Positions 48,001 to 58,671 of a stretch of DNA of 64,000 nucleotides are shown piece after piece (the first letter of the stretch is position 1; each line of letters starts with the position of its first letter). Both the position numbers and the translations under genes were made by a program. Location of the stretch: assembly GCA_003254905.1 (NCBI GenBank), contig QANU01043359.1, positions 151,140 to 215,139 of the forward strand, written 5' to 3'. The notes beneath the pieces were generated by a model. That model ran no database searches, was not told the origin of the DNA, and worked only from the letters and a program-made list of their open reading frames with translations. This stretch comes from Nissolia schottii (Eukaryota; Streptophyta; Magnoliopsida; Fabales; Fabaceae).

Positions 48001-49776
48001 GCTAGCCTCTCTTGAAGTTAGATAAGTGCTAAATTGATGTGAACAGTTTGTTTTGTAAATGTTTTGGATGTCTGTCAATTAGAAACTTAGAAACATACAC
48101 GTGGTCACAATACAATGAAATTTCTGTGAATTCGGAAATGTCTAGGCAGGAGATGGGCTGCACAAGTTTTTGCTCCTGTGCATTTCTGTGAAGATAATAT
48201 CTAATGGATTAACGCATCAGCATATTGCATGTGCGTGAAAAGTGAAAAGTCCCCACTGTTTATGTTTGTGCTGTGTTAGGAGGGTTAACTGTGGCAAACA
48301 AATGGGTCATATCATATGGACCTTTGGATTCTATCTACAGAATGGTAATGCATAAAAAAGTTATTAAATTTTTATTGCTAACATTGGAAGATTGTTTCTC
48401 ATCTTTTGAGAACTGGTCGGATGTCAAGAAGTTTGAGATATTGTAGCTTTAGTAATCTTAATGAAAAAACTGCCTGGTCAAGAGGCAGATTCTTGGGCAT
48501 TCTTTGGTCCGGCTGGCAATTACTTTGCCTTGAGGGTGTTAAAAGAGTTTTGTGATGTTTAAGCCTTAGTATAACGGTGCATGTTAATGAAATCATTAGA
48601 CGTGTTAATGAAGCCTAGGTATACACTGTGTATAGTTATTACTTCTATGTGGAAATGCTTCCTACATCAAATTCAAAACAATTAATTTGTTTCTAAAGTA
48701 GATTTGTGATCTTCCTTTTTTTTTGTGGGTAATCCCACTTCCCTGCTGCAAACATGGCTTGCATTGGTAATTGTCTTTCCGCTTGTAGAATGATTTCAAC
48801 TTTGAAAGGAGAGATTGGATGAGTGTAAATGCAGAAGAATTACCCAATGGGTCTCAACTTGTAAGACACTAAAAAAATAAGCTTTTGCTTCATAGTTTAA
48901 TTAGATATATAAATACCGTAATGCTTAATATACTTATTAATACTTGACCAGATCATAGGACTGAATCCTCCATTCGGGGTTAAGGGCTCTCTTGCTAACA
49001 GATTTATTGAAAAGGCACTGACATTTAAGCCAAAACTCCTTGTACTTATTGTGCCAAAAGTAACAAAACGGTTAGTATTGTTTCATTTTATTTCCCAGTG
49101 TCTTTCATAAGATGAGAAAATGCTCACCTCCCTCCTACTTATTTCTACTTTGCCAGACTTGACAGAAAGAAAGGTGGATATGATTTAATTTGGGAGGATG
49201 ATGAGATGCTATCAGGAAAGGTGAGTTAGCAAAAAGTCTGAAATTTCTATCACATGATTGTGGTGAAAAAAATCAAGAGACATATTGTAGACGTTCTCAT
49301 CTTTTGCATTTTGTTTACTCCTCCAGTCATTTTATCTCCCTGGTTCTGTTGATATACACGACAAGCAATTGGAAGACTGGAACCTAAAGCCACCACCTCT
49401 CTACCTTTGGAGTCGCCCAGACTGGACCGATCGGCACAGGGCAATTGCTCAAAGGCATTGCCACATAATGGAGAAACATGATGCACGTGCGAAAGGGAAA
49501 GATGTAAAGAATTATCTTATGCAGGAGAATCATGACCGTTATCAGGATTGCACTGGCTTGCATGCACCTAACGATTTTCTCAGCATATTTGATGGTGTCC
49601 CAGATGATAATGGCGGTGATACCACGATACCTGAGGAAGGTACAAGAAGAAATACTCTGGGCCAGTTGAAGGAGACAGCATTTCCTGATTGTGTAAGAAA
49701 AATGGAAGGGGAAGATGGGTTACTCTCTGCTGTAGATGAGGAAATGTTTATCGACATGGAATTATCAACCCCTTAG
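36084..49776 (+). CDS. EDM2 homologue: PHD-finger protein with methyltransferase-like domain
   Basis: In Arabidopsis EDM2 is a nuclear chromatin protein that reads H3K9me2 contexts, controls polyadenylation in transposon-bearing introns (RPP7, IBM1) and acts with ASI1 and AIPP1. Coding exons: 36084-36496, 36582-36678, 37311-37361, 37447-37613, 37746-37842, 38252-38350, 40790-41037, 41194-41283, 41382-41858, 41970-42117, 42246-42347, 46773-46865, 47477-47518, 47878-47988, 48789-48860, 48952-49070, 49157-49220, 49327-49776, giving 979 residues, all phases consistent. An acidic stretch about 201-211 precedes PHD1 (CAICDNGGEILPCEGSC, from about 232). Further PHD-type cysteine clusters follow (CENC..CFACG, CPLHICSLCRKG, MCRRCPKAYHRKCLP). 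The methyltransferase-like part has DFCCGANDFS (about 711) and NPPFG (about 774). Intron 1 has a GC donor. Introns 6 and 11 hold transposons. The protein is shorter than Arabidopsis EDM2 at its C-terminus. Confidence 0.92.
39050..39290 (+). pseudogene. LINE reverse-transcriptase fragment in EDM2 intron 6
   Basis: From about 39158 the frame reads RVLRQGDQLSSFMFTLVV then DVLNRLLSRAVENELV, matching the LRQGDPLSPFLF block of plant LINE reverse transcriptases. Upstream sequence in the same frame (KSWFQG then a stop) also fits. It is a short relic with stops. Confidence 0.65.
39368..39700 (-). pseudogene. Copia integrase fragment in EDM2 intron 6
   Basis: The minus-strand frame contains FFQKEGIVHESSCVNTPQ followed by KNGVAKTKN, the degenerate form of the Copia integrase segment around its catalytic glutamate (usually [12 protein letters not shown]). 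It is isolated, with altered catalytic surroundings, so a dead fragment. Confidence 0.65.
40260..40644 (+). mobile_element. Copia 3' end with LTR in EDM2 intron 6
   Basis: At 40340-40386 a frame reads RFVNFSDQLADVFNKSL then stop, the usual end of Copia polyproteins (DQLADIFTKSL). A purine run and then TGTTTGAGAATATTTG at 40434 begin an LTR-like stretch with TATAAATA near 40514 and a CTTAACA end near 40644. The rest of the element is missing, and the orientation is opposite to the integrase relic nearby. Confidence 0.6.
42877..44393 (+). mobile_element. Non-autonomous LTR element (TRIM/LARD-like) in EDM2 intron 11
   Basis: LTRs are 42882-43128 (247 bases) and 44149-44388 (240 bases), near-identical, TGTT...TTAACA, each with TATAAATAGG. 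A 5-base duplication GATTG lies at 42877-42881 and 44389-44393. A degenerate initiator-Met primer site (GCGGTACCATCC) starts at 43139, and a purine tract GAGGGGGAG precedes the right LTR. The 1020-base interior has no retroviral domains. It sits in sense orientation in the intron. Confidence 0.9.
43770..44010. repeat. Degenerate minisatellite in the intron-11 LTR element
   Basis: Four to five imperfect copies of a unit around GTGCTTCATTCCTATGCCAC and CACTGTGCCTACTTTT. The long reading frames here (up to 149 codons) come from this composition and look non-genic. Confidence 0.7.
44849..46494. mobile_element. Possible DNA transposon in EDM2 intron 11
   Basis: The left part begins GTGCCCGTTTGGCATATGGA and the right part, in reverse, begins GGGTATGTTTGGATGTTAGA; both continue with GAATTGGAATT-rich DNA. 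This suggests imperfect inverted ends, as in hAT or PIF elements, but no target duplication was found, so this is weak. Confidence 0.3.
45223..45802. repeat. Tandem duplication of a 290-base block in EDM2 intron 11
   Basis: Unit 1 is 45223-45510 and unit 2 is 45511-45802, abutting and about 90 percent alike by eye. Each starts GTTGC.GTAGGACCATC and ends GCAGGAATGGAGTAAT. Short frames in it have no homology I recognise. Confidence 0.88.
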
Positions 49777-49936
49777 GATGAGGATGACTGCATGGAGCTC
49801 TAATCGTTATTGGGTGTTGAAACAATCATGTGTGTTTGTACGCACGCGTGTGTGTGTATGTATGTATGTATGTATGACACTACTAAAATCGAATATCTAG
49901 AGAATTTATTGGATACAAATGGTGTATGAAGCAATT
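49777..49936. repeat. EDM2 3' end with GTAT microsatellite
   Basis: A GTGTGT run and four to five GTAT units lie at 49844-49876, shortly after the EDM2 stop, probably in the 3' UTR. Confidence 0.7.
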
Positions 49937-49939
49937 TGG

Positions 49940-50130
49940 TGTACCTAATGCATGGTGTAAAACATTGGCTGAGTGGAACCAGCGAAGGCAATAGTGGCTG
50001 GGCAGAACCTGTGAAGGCAACCGTGACTGGGCGGAACTAGCGAAGGCAACAATGACTGGGCAGAACCAGCGAAGGCAATAGTGATGGCTAGGCGAAACCA
50101 GCAAAGGTAATAACAATATGCAACAATCGA
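49940..50130. repeat. Minisatellite of about 30 bases next to a reverse LTR
   Basis: Five or so imperfect copies of GAACCAGCGAAGGCAA followed by a TAGTGACTGGGC-like half. It is in the internal region of a reverse-oriented LTR element whose primer site and LTR begin at 50334. Confidence 0.8.
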
Positions 50131-50333
50131 GACTGCTTGGAGGCAGCAATGGGCAACATCGAGATTGCGCAGAAGCACATTGAGTCAACATCAAGACTAT
50201 GCAGAGGCAGTTAAGGGAAAAAATGGAGAATATATGATTTTATGAGTAATGAAATCAACAAGACATCTTAAAATCTGAAAATTTAATCTGAAAATTGGCA
50301 AAAGCGAGAATATGGGTTCAAAGTGGGAACCAT

Positions 50334-50572
50334 GGTTCTGATACCATGTTAAACATCTTGAGTGAACGAGTTAAAAGGGGCATGGAAAATATAAGAAATA
50401 GACGGAGAGCAGAAAAATAACAGTGTTATATTATTAGAGTTGTATATGAATATAAATGAGCCAATGCCTATTTATAGGCTACGTAGAGAATAAAGTAATA
50501 ATGACAACAATCAAATTAAATCAGGAATAAATCAATTAGAAATAAATCTAAGATACTAAATTATTCTTCACA
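50334..50572 (-). mobile_element. Reverse-oriented LTR with primer-binding site
   Basis: 50334-50346 reads in reverse as TGGTATCAGAACC, a tRNA primer site. The LTR is 50347-50572 (226 bases): in reverse, TGTGAAGAATAATTTAGT...GATGTTTAACA with TATAAATAGG. It resembles the LTRs of the intron-11 element in size and layout but is a different family member. The other LTR and coding region were not found. Confidence 0.65.
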
Positions 50573-50628
50573 AGTATAATATGTTATGATGTTAAATAAA
50601 ATGATGACAGAGAATGATGACAAATAGT

Positions 50629-51005
50629 ATGATGACAAATAGAATGTCAAAGGATGTTATATGCTAAATATTAGATCTTGTATAATTAAACTTGATGGTA
50701 TCATATAGCTTATGCATCATACAATGATATATGAGAAATATCCTTTATAGAACATAACAAATAATATGATGACAAATAGAATGTAAAAGGATGGCATATG
50801 CTAAATGGAATATATTAGATATTGTATGATTGAACTTGATGGTATTATATAACTTACACATCATACAATGATACATGAGAAACATCCAATATAGAATAAC
50901 ATCCTATTTATATGTGCCTTGAGGGATTAACTTTGGATGTGTTTCTATATGAATAAATAACTTTGGATGTGTTTCTATATGAATAAATATATGCATGAAT
51001 ATATA
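50629..51005. repeat. Tandem copies of the dispersed repeat also at 17.2 kb
   Basis: Two units of about 137 bases start at 50629 and 50766 (ATGATGACAAATAGAATGT). At 50929-50985 a 28-base block with AACTTTGGATGTGTTTCTAT is itself doubled. The family matches 17160-17420, but there it is single. Confidence 0.75.
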
Positions 51006-51010
51006 TCACG

Positions 51011-51339
51011 TAATGGCGGAGAAAGGAGTTGCCACAGTTGCCGACCCCATGGTGGGTGCCAATGTTACGAAGTAACATGAGGGTGACCATGGGATACTCG
51101 AGGGTGTAGAGATTAGGAACGTTCCGGCGGCAGCTAAGCAACCTCCTTTCTCGGTGACTCTGATCTCCAGTCTGACTGTGGGGTGAGTTCCTGCAGGCAT
51201 TCCGACGCCCAAGTTAGTGAAAGTTTTAGATATTAAGATTAGAGTTAGAAGGTTCTCATACCTCAAGGTTTATGGGACTAGTTATAGGGAGATGGGTGTA
51301 ACTTAGCCCCTTACTAAGGCCCATGACCCAACATTTTAG
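51011..51339. other. Intergenic, nothing assignable
   Basis: No supported gene. The composition is higher in GC than the flanks and looks like part of an unidentified repeat. Confidence 0.3.
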
Positions 51340-51850
51340 TCTGTAACAAGTAGCATGGAGGAAATCTCTCCTTATATAAAGCAATTCCTAGATGACAAAT
51401 TCAAAATCAAAGATCTAGGAGCACTAGAATTCTTCCTAAGCCTTGAGATAGCCTGATCATCCAAGGGAATTCAACTGAATCAGTGGAAGTATGCAATGGA
51501 CATTCTCTCTGGTGCTAGTATGGTGGCTTGTAAGCCAAAATCCATTCCCATGGATACAAAATGCAATACAAAATGCAAGCTGCAACAAGACTTAGGAGAA
51601 CCATATCATGATGCAGTTGAGTATAGAAGACTAGTAGGTTGATTGCTCTTCATAGAAACAATTAGACCAGACATAGCATTTCCTGTGTAACAGCTAGTTC
51701 AATTCATGTCTAAACCTATGGACTTTTACTACCAAGCTGTAGTACGAGTGATCATGTATTTTAAAACAGCACCAGGATTATTCTTCCCTACCACAAATTC
51801 CAATAGAATCGACTACAAACAAATGCTAGCTATGAGTGGTGCACTGCTCA
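51340..51850 (+). pseudogene. Copia reverse-transcriptase C-terminal relic
   Basis: One frame reads KFKIKDLGALEFFLSLEIA, stop, then SSKGIQLNQWKYAMDIL and CKPKSIPMDT, then EYRRLVG, stop. This is the region after the YVDD motif in Copia polymerases (KDLG..KYFLG, QRKY, PMD, YR.LVG). Several in-frame stops show that it is dead. Confidence 0.75.
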
Positions 51851-54800
51851 ATGAATGTAGGAAATATTTGTTCCTCAAATGAACATTTTTTCGACTTGCA
51901 CTCACTGAAGATTTTCTTTCTTATGTCATCCAATGATAATTGGTTGAGGTGGAGGTAGAGGTCACTCGTTAGTAGGTGGAGGTGGACAACATATTTCTTC
52001 CATTGACCTCTCTAGCCACTAATTTCTCTCCTTCACAACGATATATCTTGTTTGATTGTTGCAATAGAAGCCACCTGATGTGTAGCAAAATTGAAGTGTG
52101 CATGATCAGCTTGACTGTTAGGACGTGTTTGAATGAGCATATTGAGTCTAGAAGAATTATCCGTGACAATAATGTTGCTAGAAATGTAAAATTTGAGAAA
52201 AGCTAACAAGATGCTTGATAAAAGTTACTAGGAATGGTCTAGTGAGATATTTAGATAACATGCATAAATTTAAGGGGTTCAAACCTCAGCGTCATCAATG
52301 TAGAAAGAAAAAAGAAAAAGATACATGTTCACAAAACTCAATTCATTTTATTCTTACCGGAAATATAAAAGTGAAATAATTGTTACTCCCTCTATTTTTT
52401 TTACTTGTTCACTTTCTATTTTAGTATTTTGACAAATATTTGACCATTTTCTAAATTTATATCACATTGTTTCACGCAAAATAATTCCGGGAAATCTCTC
52501 GGCGTAAACACAAAAGAATGTTTAAAGGGGACAAGCGATTGTGGCGTTCTCAGTGAAGAACAGGGACTTGAATTAGCAATTGAGAGAAGAGTGGGAAGTG
52601 AGAACAGGAAATGCAAATATATTTATATTAATAATCACTGGATGGTGATTTTAATTACAAAGTATCCTTGCCGAGGGCTAAGGATTTCAGCATAGATCAC
52701 AGTGCAGAAAAGGGAGAAAAGAGTGGCAAGGTTGAGAGAGGTTACAAACTACTCCTAGGAAAGTAGGGGAATAAAGTGAAAATAAAAAGTGGTGGCGTAC
52801 GCTGAGCTTCCATGAGACTGCTAATTGCTAGTTAGGGGACGTACATGAGTCGGTAGGAGTATCAGTGAACCACCTCGAGTTTAGTCTAGGAGCCTTGTAT
52901 TTGTAGAGTTTCAGGGCTCTTAACTACTATTATCCGTCTTCCCCCAGCCATTCGACGATTATCATTTTGATCCATCGTCGGCCGCATAACTCAGGCTAGT
53001 TATGCTTGCATGCGTGACATGACGTGCAGCGATTTCTTTCATCACATTCCTTAGCAGTTGTGCCATTTCTCTGAAGGTGGGAAGTTATTTCCCTCCGTGG
53101 CCACGTCAAATAGGAGGTTATCTCGTGTTTAAATCTGTTAATTGTTCCCTCCATAAGATGCATTTTGTCGCAATACTCATCCTAGATAGGACCATCATTA
53201 TGACGCGACCCTAATCATTTATAGATGATTTATCCTCTTTGCGATCGTTTTGCATTGGTCACTAAACCATAGTGTCGACACCTTCATTAACTAGTGACCT
53301 CAATCACCTTGAATTCCGTCGCCGCTTGATTCCTGCCGCGATTAGTATTCCTTTTCGACCAATTTCTCAATTAACTATTATCGCGACAAGTCATCTGTCG
53401 TGACCCATGCTTTAGTGAGCCTTGACGACATTTCTATTACCAATTGCCACTCTTGTCGCGAATCTCATTACCATTTTGCGTCGCCAGTACTCTTTTCGAT
53501 GCAAACTCTTAGCAATATTCGCTTCTTCCTATACTGGAAATTTTGGCGACCTAACACACATTAACTATTCTTTTTTCTACTATACCATTATTAAATAAAT
53601 ATTATTTCTCATATTTATACACTACTAATAACTCAAACTACCTCAATTATCTCTATATTAAATATGATTAATTATATATAATACTATTAATTTTTTCTTA
53701 CTATTAAATTTTTTAATTATTTTTTTAATACTGGTACATAGCTGGTAAATAAGAAAAATGACACTGAGGGACTAATGAATAGAGCAATATTAACTTCCCA
53801 ATCAAAACTGGAACAACACGATCAGCTACATCTGGTAGTGTAGCGAATAGCGACAGGTGGGTTGTGGAGTGGGATCCACCACGTCGCTTTCATAGAAAAA
53901 CGAGTGCTTCCAATTCAGTGGGCTCTCCTATGTTTTGTGTTTGTGGTTCTCAAATCAATCATTGCCCTCTCCGCATTGCTTAGACACAAGACACGTACTT
54001 CTTCATCCAACGGTTTAAAATCCTTGGAATCTTTCTGACAGAGAGAGGCAGGCACTCCTCCAATGATAGACACTGAGAATGTGCTTTATTAAATTTTTAT
54101 TTATGGTTAAGATTACTCTTTTTTATTTTAAAATAGTTATTCACTGAAACACCATTAATTATTGCTAAGACACTAAATTATTGATAACTTGTTTCTTTGA
54201 GCATGGGCAAATTTTGATATCGACAAACGTTAATAAAATATTTTTTTGTATTAATTTATGAAATGAAATTAAAATGTTTAATCTATCTTTGCTATATTTG
54301 AGGGCTATATCCTATTTTATTATAGTGAGAAATTTCTCGCCCACTAAATTTCTCCAAATTAAAACCTCCCTACATATCCATCTATATTCAAAACTCCCAC
54401 CCTCCAAATTTCACTAGAAACCACTCCACCCATCTATATCTATATTGTGTATATAAGTGAGGATTTCTGATGGGCCCATTTTTCTTTTGAGAAGGGGGAA
54501 GGAGGGTGTGATGGTCTCTGCTGTGACAATCTATCGTTAGCATGACGGCGGTTAAATGGTGCTCATGATGGGTCGTGTTGGCTGGACCAATTGAGTTTGG
54601 GCTTCTCCGTGTTTTCTCCAAAAATTTTGGAGAATGAGTGGAATGTGTGTATGAGGATTTGGTTTGATAATTCGGATTTCATTGGTCCGAGCCTCCGAGG
54701 TGTTGTATGGACTAACTTGATCCTTCTATATGAGCTATTAGATTTAGGATCAACGGTTCACATTGAACATTTCTAAAATAGCTATTTAACCCCTAGAAGA

Positions 54801-55065
54801 GGCTACATTTAAAATTGGAAATTTCATTTTAATCTCTAGATAAATTTTTTAACTCTTTACTAACAACAGAGATAAAATATTAATGTTTTTAACTCTTGAT
54901 TAATTTAATTGATGCACTACTATTAGCATTAATCATAGGCTTTATTTCACTAACACTTTTGAGTATATCGGCAGGACATTACTATCATAGGCTCCAAGAC
55001 TAAGCATAATAAATAAATACAAGACAATTATTTAGATTGAAAATATTTGCATTATTTTTTTTTAG
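51851..55065. other. Gene-poor intergenic stretch
   Basis: No convincing reading frame, RNA gene or complete element. TTTTGGCGACCTAACACA near 53540 and the C/G/T-rich block 52960-53520 look like part of an old LTR, not proven. TACTCCCTCTATTTTTTTT at 52383 resembles one end of a Stowaway MITE without a partner. Confidence 0.3.
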
Positions 55066-55446
55066 CTTAATTAAGTTTTTAGCCACTGTAAAATTTTAAA
55101 GTTTGCTTTTAGTTTCTGTGTAAAACTTTTAGTTCTGTAAAATTTCAAAGTTTGTTTTTAGTCCCTGACTGGGATTAACAGTGATGTGATCGTTAACGGC
55201 GCTGACGTGGCAGTTAACAACGCTGACGTGGCAGTTAACAACGCTGACGTGGTTATGCCACATGGCACGCCGCACAGCATAATTATACCACGTGGCACGC
55301 CACACGGCATAATTATACCACGTGACACGCCACGTCAGCGCCATTAATCCAGTTAGACAGAGGGATTAAAAACAAATTTTACAAATTTACAGGAACTAAA
55401 AACAAACTTTAAAATTTTACAAGAACTAAAAACTAAATTTTATTTA
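55066..55446. mobile_element. Mutator-like MITE with ACGT-rich palindromic core
   Basis: The left arm (GTAAAATTTTAAAGTTTG from 55087) matches the reverse of the right arm ending near 55435, with similarity running more than 100 bases inward. The core holds three copies of a 22-base unit with GCTGACGTGGCAGTTAACAA (55198-55256) and three of a 30-base unit with CACGTGGCACGCCACA (55257-55330). The terminal duplication could not be fixed. Confidence 0.65.
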
Positions 55447-57759
55447 AAATAATTTTTTTGTGCCTATGAAAGGGTAAAACTAACATCAAACAAGTTTTTT
55501 GTTTTATATTTATTTTAAATAATTTTAACTAAAATTATTTAAATAATTTTAAATAATTTTGACATTTTTTTTTATTACTATGAACATGATTTAGTAGTTT
55601 AAATTATTTAAAGTTTGTTAAAATAAAAAGTTATTTTTTTATTTGATATTAGTTAGTATAAATATTAAATATATATTTGGAACATAGTATAAATATTAAA
55701 TATATATTTGGAACATAGTGACAATATACAAAGAAGATTACATAATTATTGAGAAGGAGTATGTTAATTTATTAGGATATATATTAAGATAATTTATGAT
55801 ATGTCAGTTTATAAAGTGCTCAAGTAGACTACAAGCAAAGTGTAGCGTGGCATATTCTAAACAGAAATGAGAAGTGATCCATTGTTTCAAGAAATGAGAA
55901 GTGAATATCACCATAAACATATTGGGTATAATCATTGACATCACTGTCCTATAGGAATTGTCACTTAAATATTGCATAATAATAATACATGGTCAAGACT
56001 AAAGGACCGCAATGTGTGCAAGGATTATAATTCCTGTGTCTCCCTTGCATGTGTCTCCCACACGTGTTCTGAAGAAAGCAGCCAAGTAACAAGAGATCCA
56101 ATTATACGAAGCCAAAATACAAAGGGGGACTATTCCCCCACTCAGTCATAATCTAAACTCAAGTGGACGTGATTTATTTGTAAAGCAAATGCAAGTTGTA
56201 AACAAGTACACCAGACAGCCCAAGCAGCAACCTTAACATGAGTACTCTACGTGTCCCTTCATATGTCTTTCTTCTGGAAAGGGCAAGCAATTACTCTTCA
56301 AACCAAGAACATGTTTATGCTTGCACCTAGTAGTGGTAGAAAAGTTTAGAAACTACAGAGATTGCAGATGTCAATGTGAGTTGAAGCTTAATTGCAGATG
56401 TCAATGTGAGTTGAAACTTAATATGTTATACACCATAGAGTGAGAATCTAATTGAAAGCATGACGTGCCCAAGAAGTACATCATCTGTTAGAGCTTTTGG
56501 GCCTCCGATTTTAGCACAAGCAAGAAGCACTAACTCATGGCAGTGCAGTCATAAGACCACTTTAGACAACTACCCATTCTAATTGTTGCAAATACCAAAA
56601 GATAATGGCCTAGTGTTAGTGTGAATATGACCACAGGTGACCACCTAATTGACCAATCCTAGCTTCTCGCGTGTTAAATTTTTGGGCGTCACAAAGAACC
56701 AGGGAAGATGATAATGAACAATCACCAGGTATAAAAATGGTCGTTGGTCAAAGGACATTACTCTTTTCCCGAGATAATGTGAATGTTGGATGCAGTGTGT
56801 TCAAAATTAAACAAATTTTGGAGTTACAGAGGGAGCATTAACAATTATTCTCCCTATCAACAAATGTGCTTTCTCATAATCAAACTTGTGTCTCCATCTT
56901 CATGAGGGACTAAGTTGTTTATGGCTCATCCAAGAGCTTGTTGGTCTGGTTAATATGATAATGACCCTATGTACTTTACCTGAAAACTCCAACTAGTAGT
57001 TCAAACTCTCCAACACGTAAATAAGCTGTGCCATTTTAAGGTCAGAAACAATTCCATGATCCTCAGTTCTCCTATCATTGAATAATACCTGTAACAAGGC
57101 AGTGACACTCTGTCTCAGGATTTCAGACCCTCCAATCAATTGTGAACACCCATTTTATGAAGTTCAGGTAGCACACAAAAACTAAGTAATGTATTTAACA
57201 TAAACTAAGTAATGTATACCAGAAACAGAGATTCAACTTGGAAAATGGAACCAAGTTGGAGAATCAAATGAAAACTTCAGATTTAGGCTTTACTCTCAGT
57301 TATTCTTTGCACAGCACTGTGCGGTAGAGAATCCTGATTAACATCTTTCATGGCACTCTCTTCTCTTTACATATATAATCCCGACAATCCCAGAATCCCT
57401 TTTCTCTAAAGGTTATGAATTCTATATGCTACCAGTAAAATTCTTGTACTCATATCAACCATAAAACACTGTGTCTCAAGATCTCAGACTCTCCAATCAA
57501 TTAACACAACAAACCCAGACGCTATCTGCTAATATGGTAACAATAAGACCAAGGTTAAAATACTCAAGTGTTGACCTAACCCCAAAACAAACCTAGAGGG
57601 AGAAACCCAAAAATGGAGGCACAGTGCATCTGAATTTCTCAGTGAACTCATCAGCCAACACAATAATTTACAAGTCTAACTAGGTCATAGAAAAAATTTT
57701 CATGGAGTAGCACTCACGTTGCTCTCAAATCACAGCCTCCATCTCCAGGTGGCTAAGTC
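55447..57759. other. Intergenic, with a 31-base direct duplication
   Basis: TAGTATAAATATTAAATAT..TTTGGAACA is repeated back to back at about 55657-55719. A 32-base duplication with GCAGATGTCAATGTGAGTTG lies at 56364-56420. No gene is seen; the last few tens of bases probably include the ISY1 3' UTR. Confidence 0.4.
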
Positions 57760-58671
57760 CTAATCATGAATGTTGAGCATGTCCTTAGCCTCAGTCTGCT
57801 CCTCCAGGAGACCCTCACTGGCGTACCTACTCAGCAGCTCCGTCTTCTTCTTCTCCAGCACCATCCTCTCTATCTCCTTCTCATCCGGCAGCGGCACGTG
57901 CACCACGAACTCCCTCTGCCTCTCCTCCGCATCCTCCCTCATCTCCCTCTCCCTCCTCCTCTCCTCCTCCACCACGTCCTCCTCCTCCTCGCGCAGAATC
58001 TCCCTCGCCGCGGCGCTGACAATCGCGACCTCGCCGCTCTTCACGCCCTTCCTGGCCTCCTCCCTCACCTCCTCCAGCCGCCGCCACTCCTCCGCCGCCT
58101 CGCGGCGCATCTTCTCCTCCGCGGGGCCCTCGAGGCGCTCCAGCACGCCGTCCTCGTCGTCTCGGTAGCCGTAGTAGCTGGCGTCGATCCTCTTGTAGAT
58201 GTCGTAGCGGGTGCGGCGCTTGCGGAGCTCCGGCGGCTTCTCGAAGAGCTCGCGGACGCCGGGGAGCTTCTTGGCGGCGCCGAAGTAGCGGTAGCCGGGG
58301 CCGCGGCCGCCGGGGTTGGGGACGTCGACGATGTTGCCGTCGAGGTCGGTCATCTTGGCGGAGTGGCGGGCGTAATTGGGGCCGCCGAGCTCGACGATGC
58401 GGCGCTCCCAGTGGGACTTCTCCCGGATGAGCTTGTTGATCTCGTCGTTGAGGTCGCGGAGGCGGTGCTCGCCGAGCCCCTCGTTCTGGATCTCGGCGAC
58501 CTTGCGGCCGATCTCGCGCATGATCTGCTGGCGCCACCTGTCAGCTTCGGATAGGTCGCGGCACTCCGAGGCCAGGAAGGGACGGCGCTCCTTCGGCTTC
58601 TTCTTCTCTTCGGCCTTGAGGGCGATGAACCTGTTAAGCATCGACTGTGCTTTCTCTTCGTTACGAGCCAT
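57760..58671 (-). CDS. Pre-mRNA splicing factor ISY1
   Basis: A component of the spliceosome-associated Prp19/NTC complex, acting in the nucleus at or near the catalytic steps of splicing. The single exon encodes 303 residues. The N-terminus MARNEEKAQSMLNRF, the stretch RPFLASECRDLSEADRWR and the block around NPGGRGPGYRYFGAAKKLPG are hallmarks of the Isy1 family, followed by RRTRYDIYKRIDASYYGYRD. Residues from about 180 onward are highly charged and probably form long helices or a coiled coil. Length and domain order are complete. Oddity: the third codon positions are almost all G or C, unlike nearby genes, which creates long meaningless frames on the plus strand. The start is the first ATG after a pyrimidine-rich leader. 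Confidence 0.96.
   Translation of the reverse strand: MARNEEKAQSMLNRFIALKAEEKKKPKERRPFLASECRDLSEADRWRQQIMREIGRKVAEIQNEGLGEHRLRDLNDEINKLIREKSHWERRIVELGGPNYARHSAKMTDLDGNIVDVPNPGGRGPGYRYFGAAKKLPGVRELFEKPPELRKRRTRYDIYKRIDASYYGYRDDEDGVLERLEGPAEEKMRREAAEEWRRLEEVREEARKGVKSGEVAIVSAAAREILREEEEDVVEEERRREREMREDAEERQREFVVHVPLPDEKEIERMVLEKKKTELLSRYASEGLLEEQTEAKDMLNIHD

Noticed and set aside
57766-58554. A 262-codon plus-strand frame opposite ISY1, and a 218-codon minus-strand frame
   Set aside because: Both are by-products of GC-rich third positions; they are low-complexity (L/V/A/H or R/P/G) with no domain, while ISY1 itself is clearly recognised.
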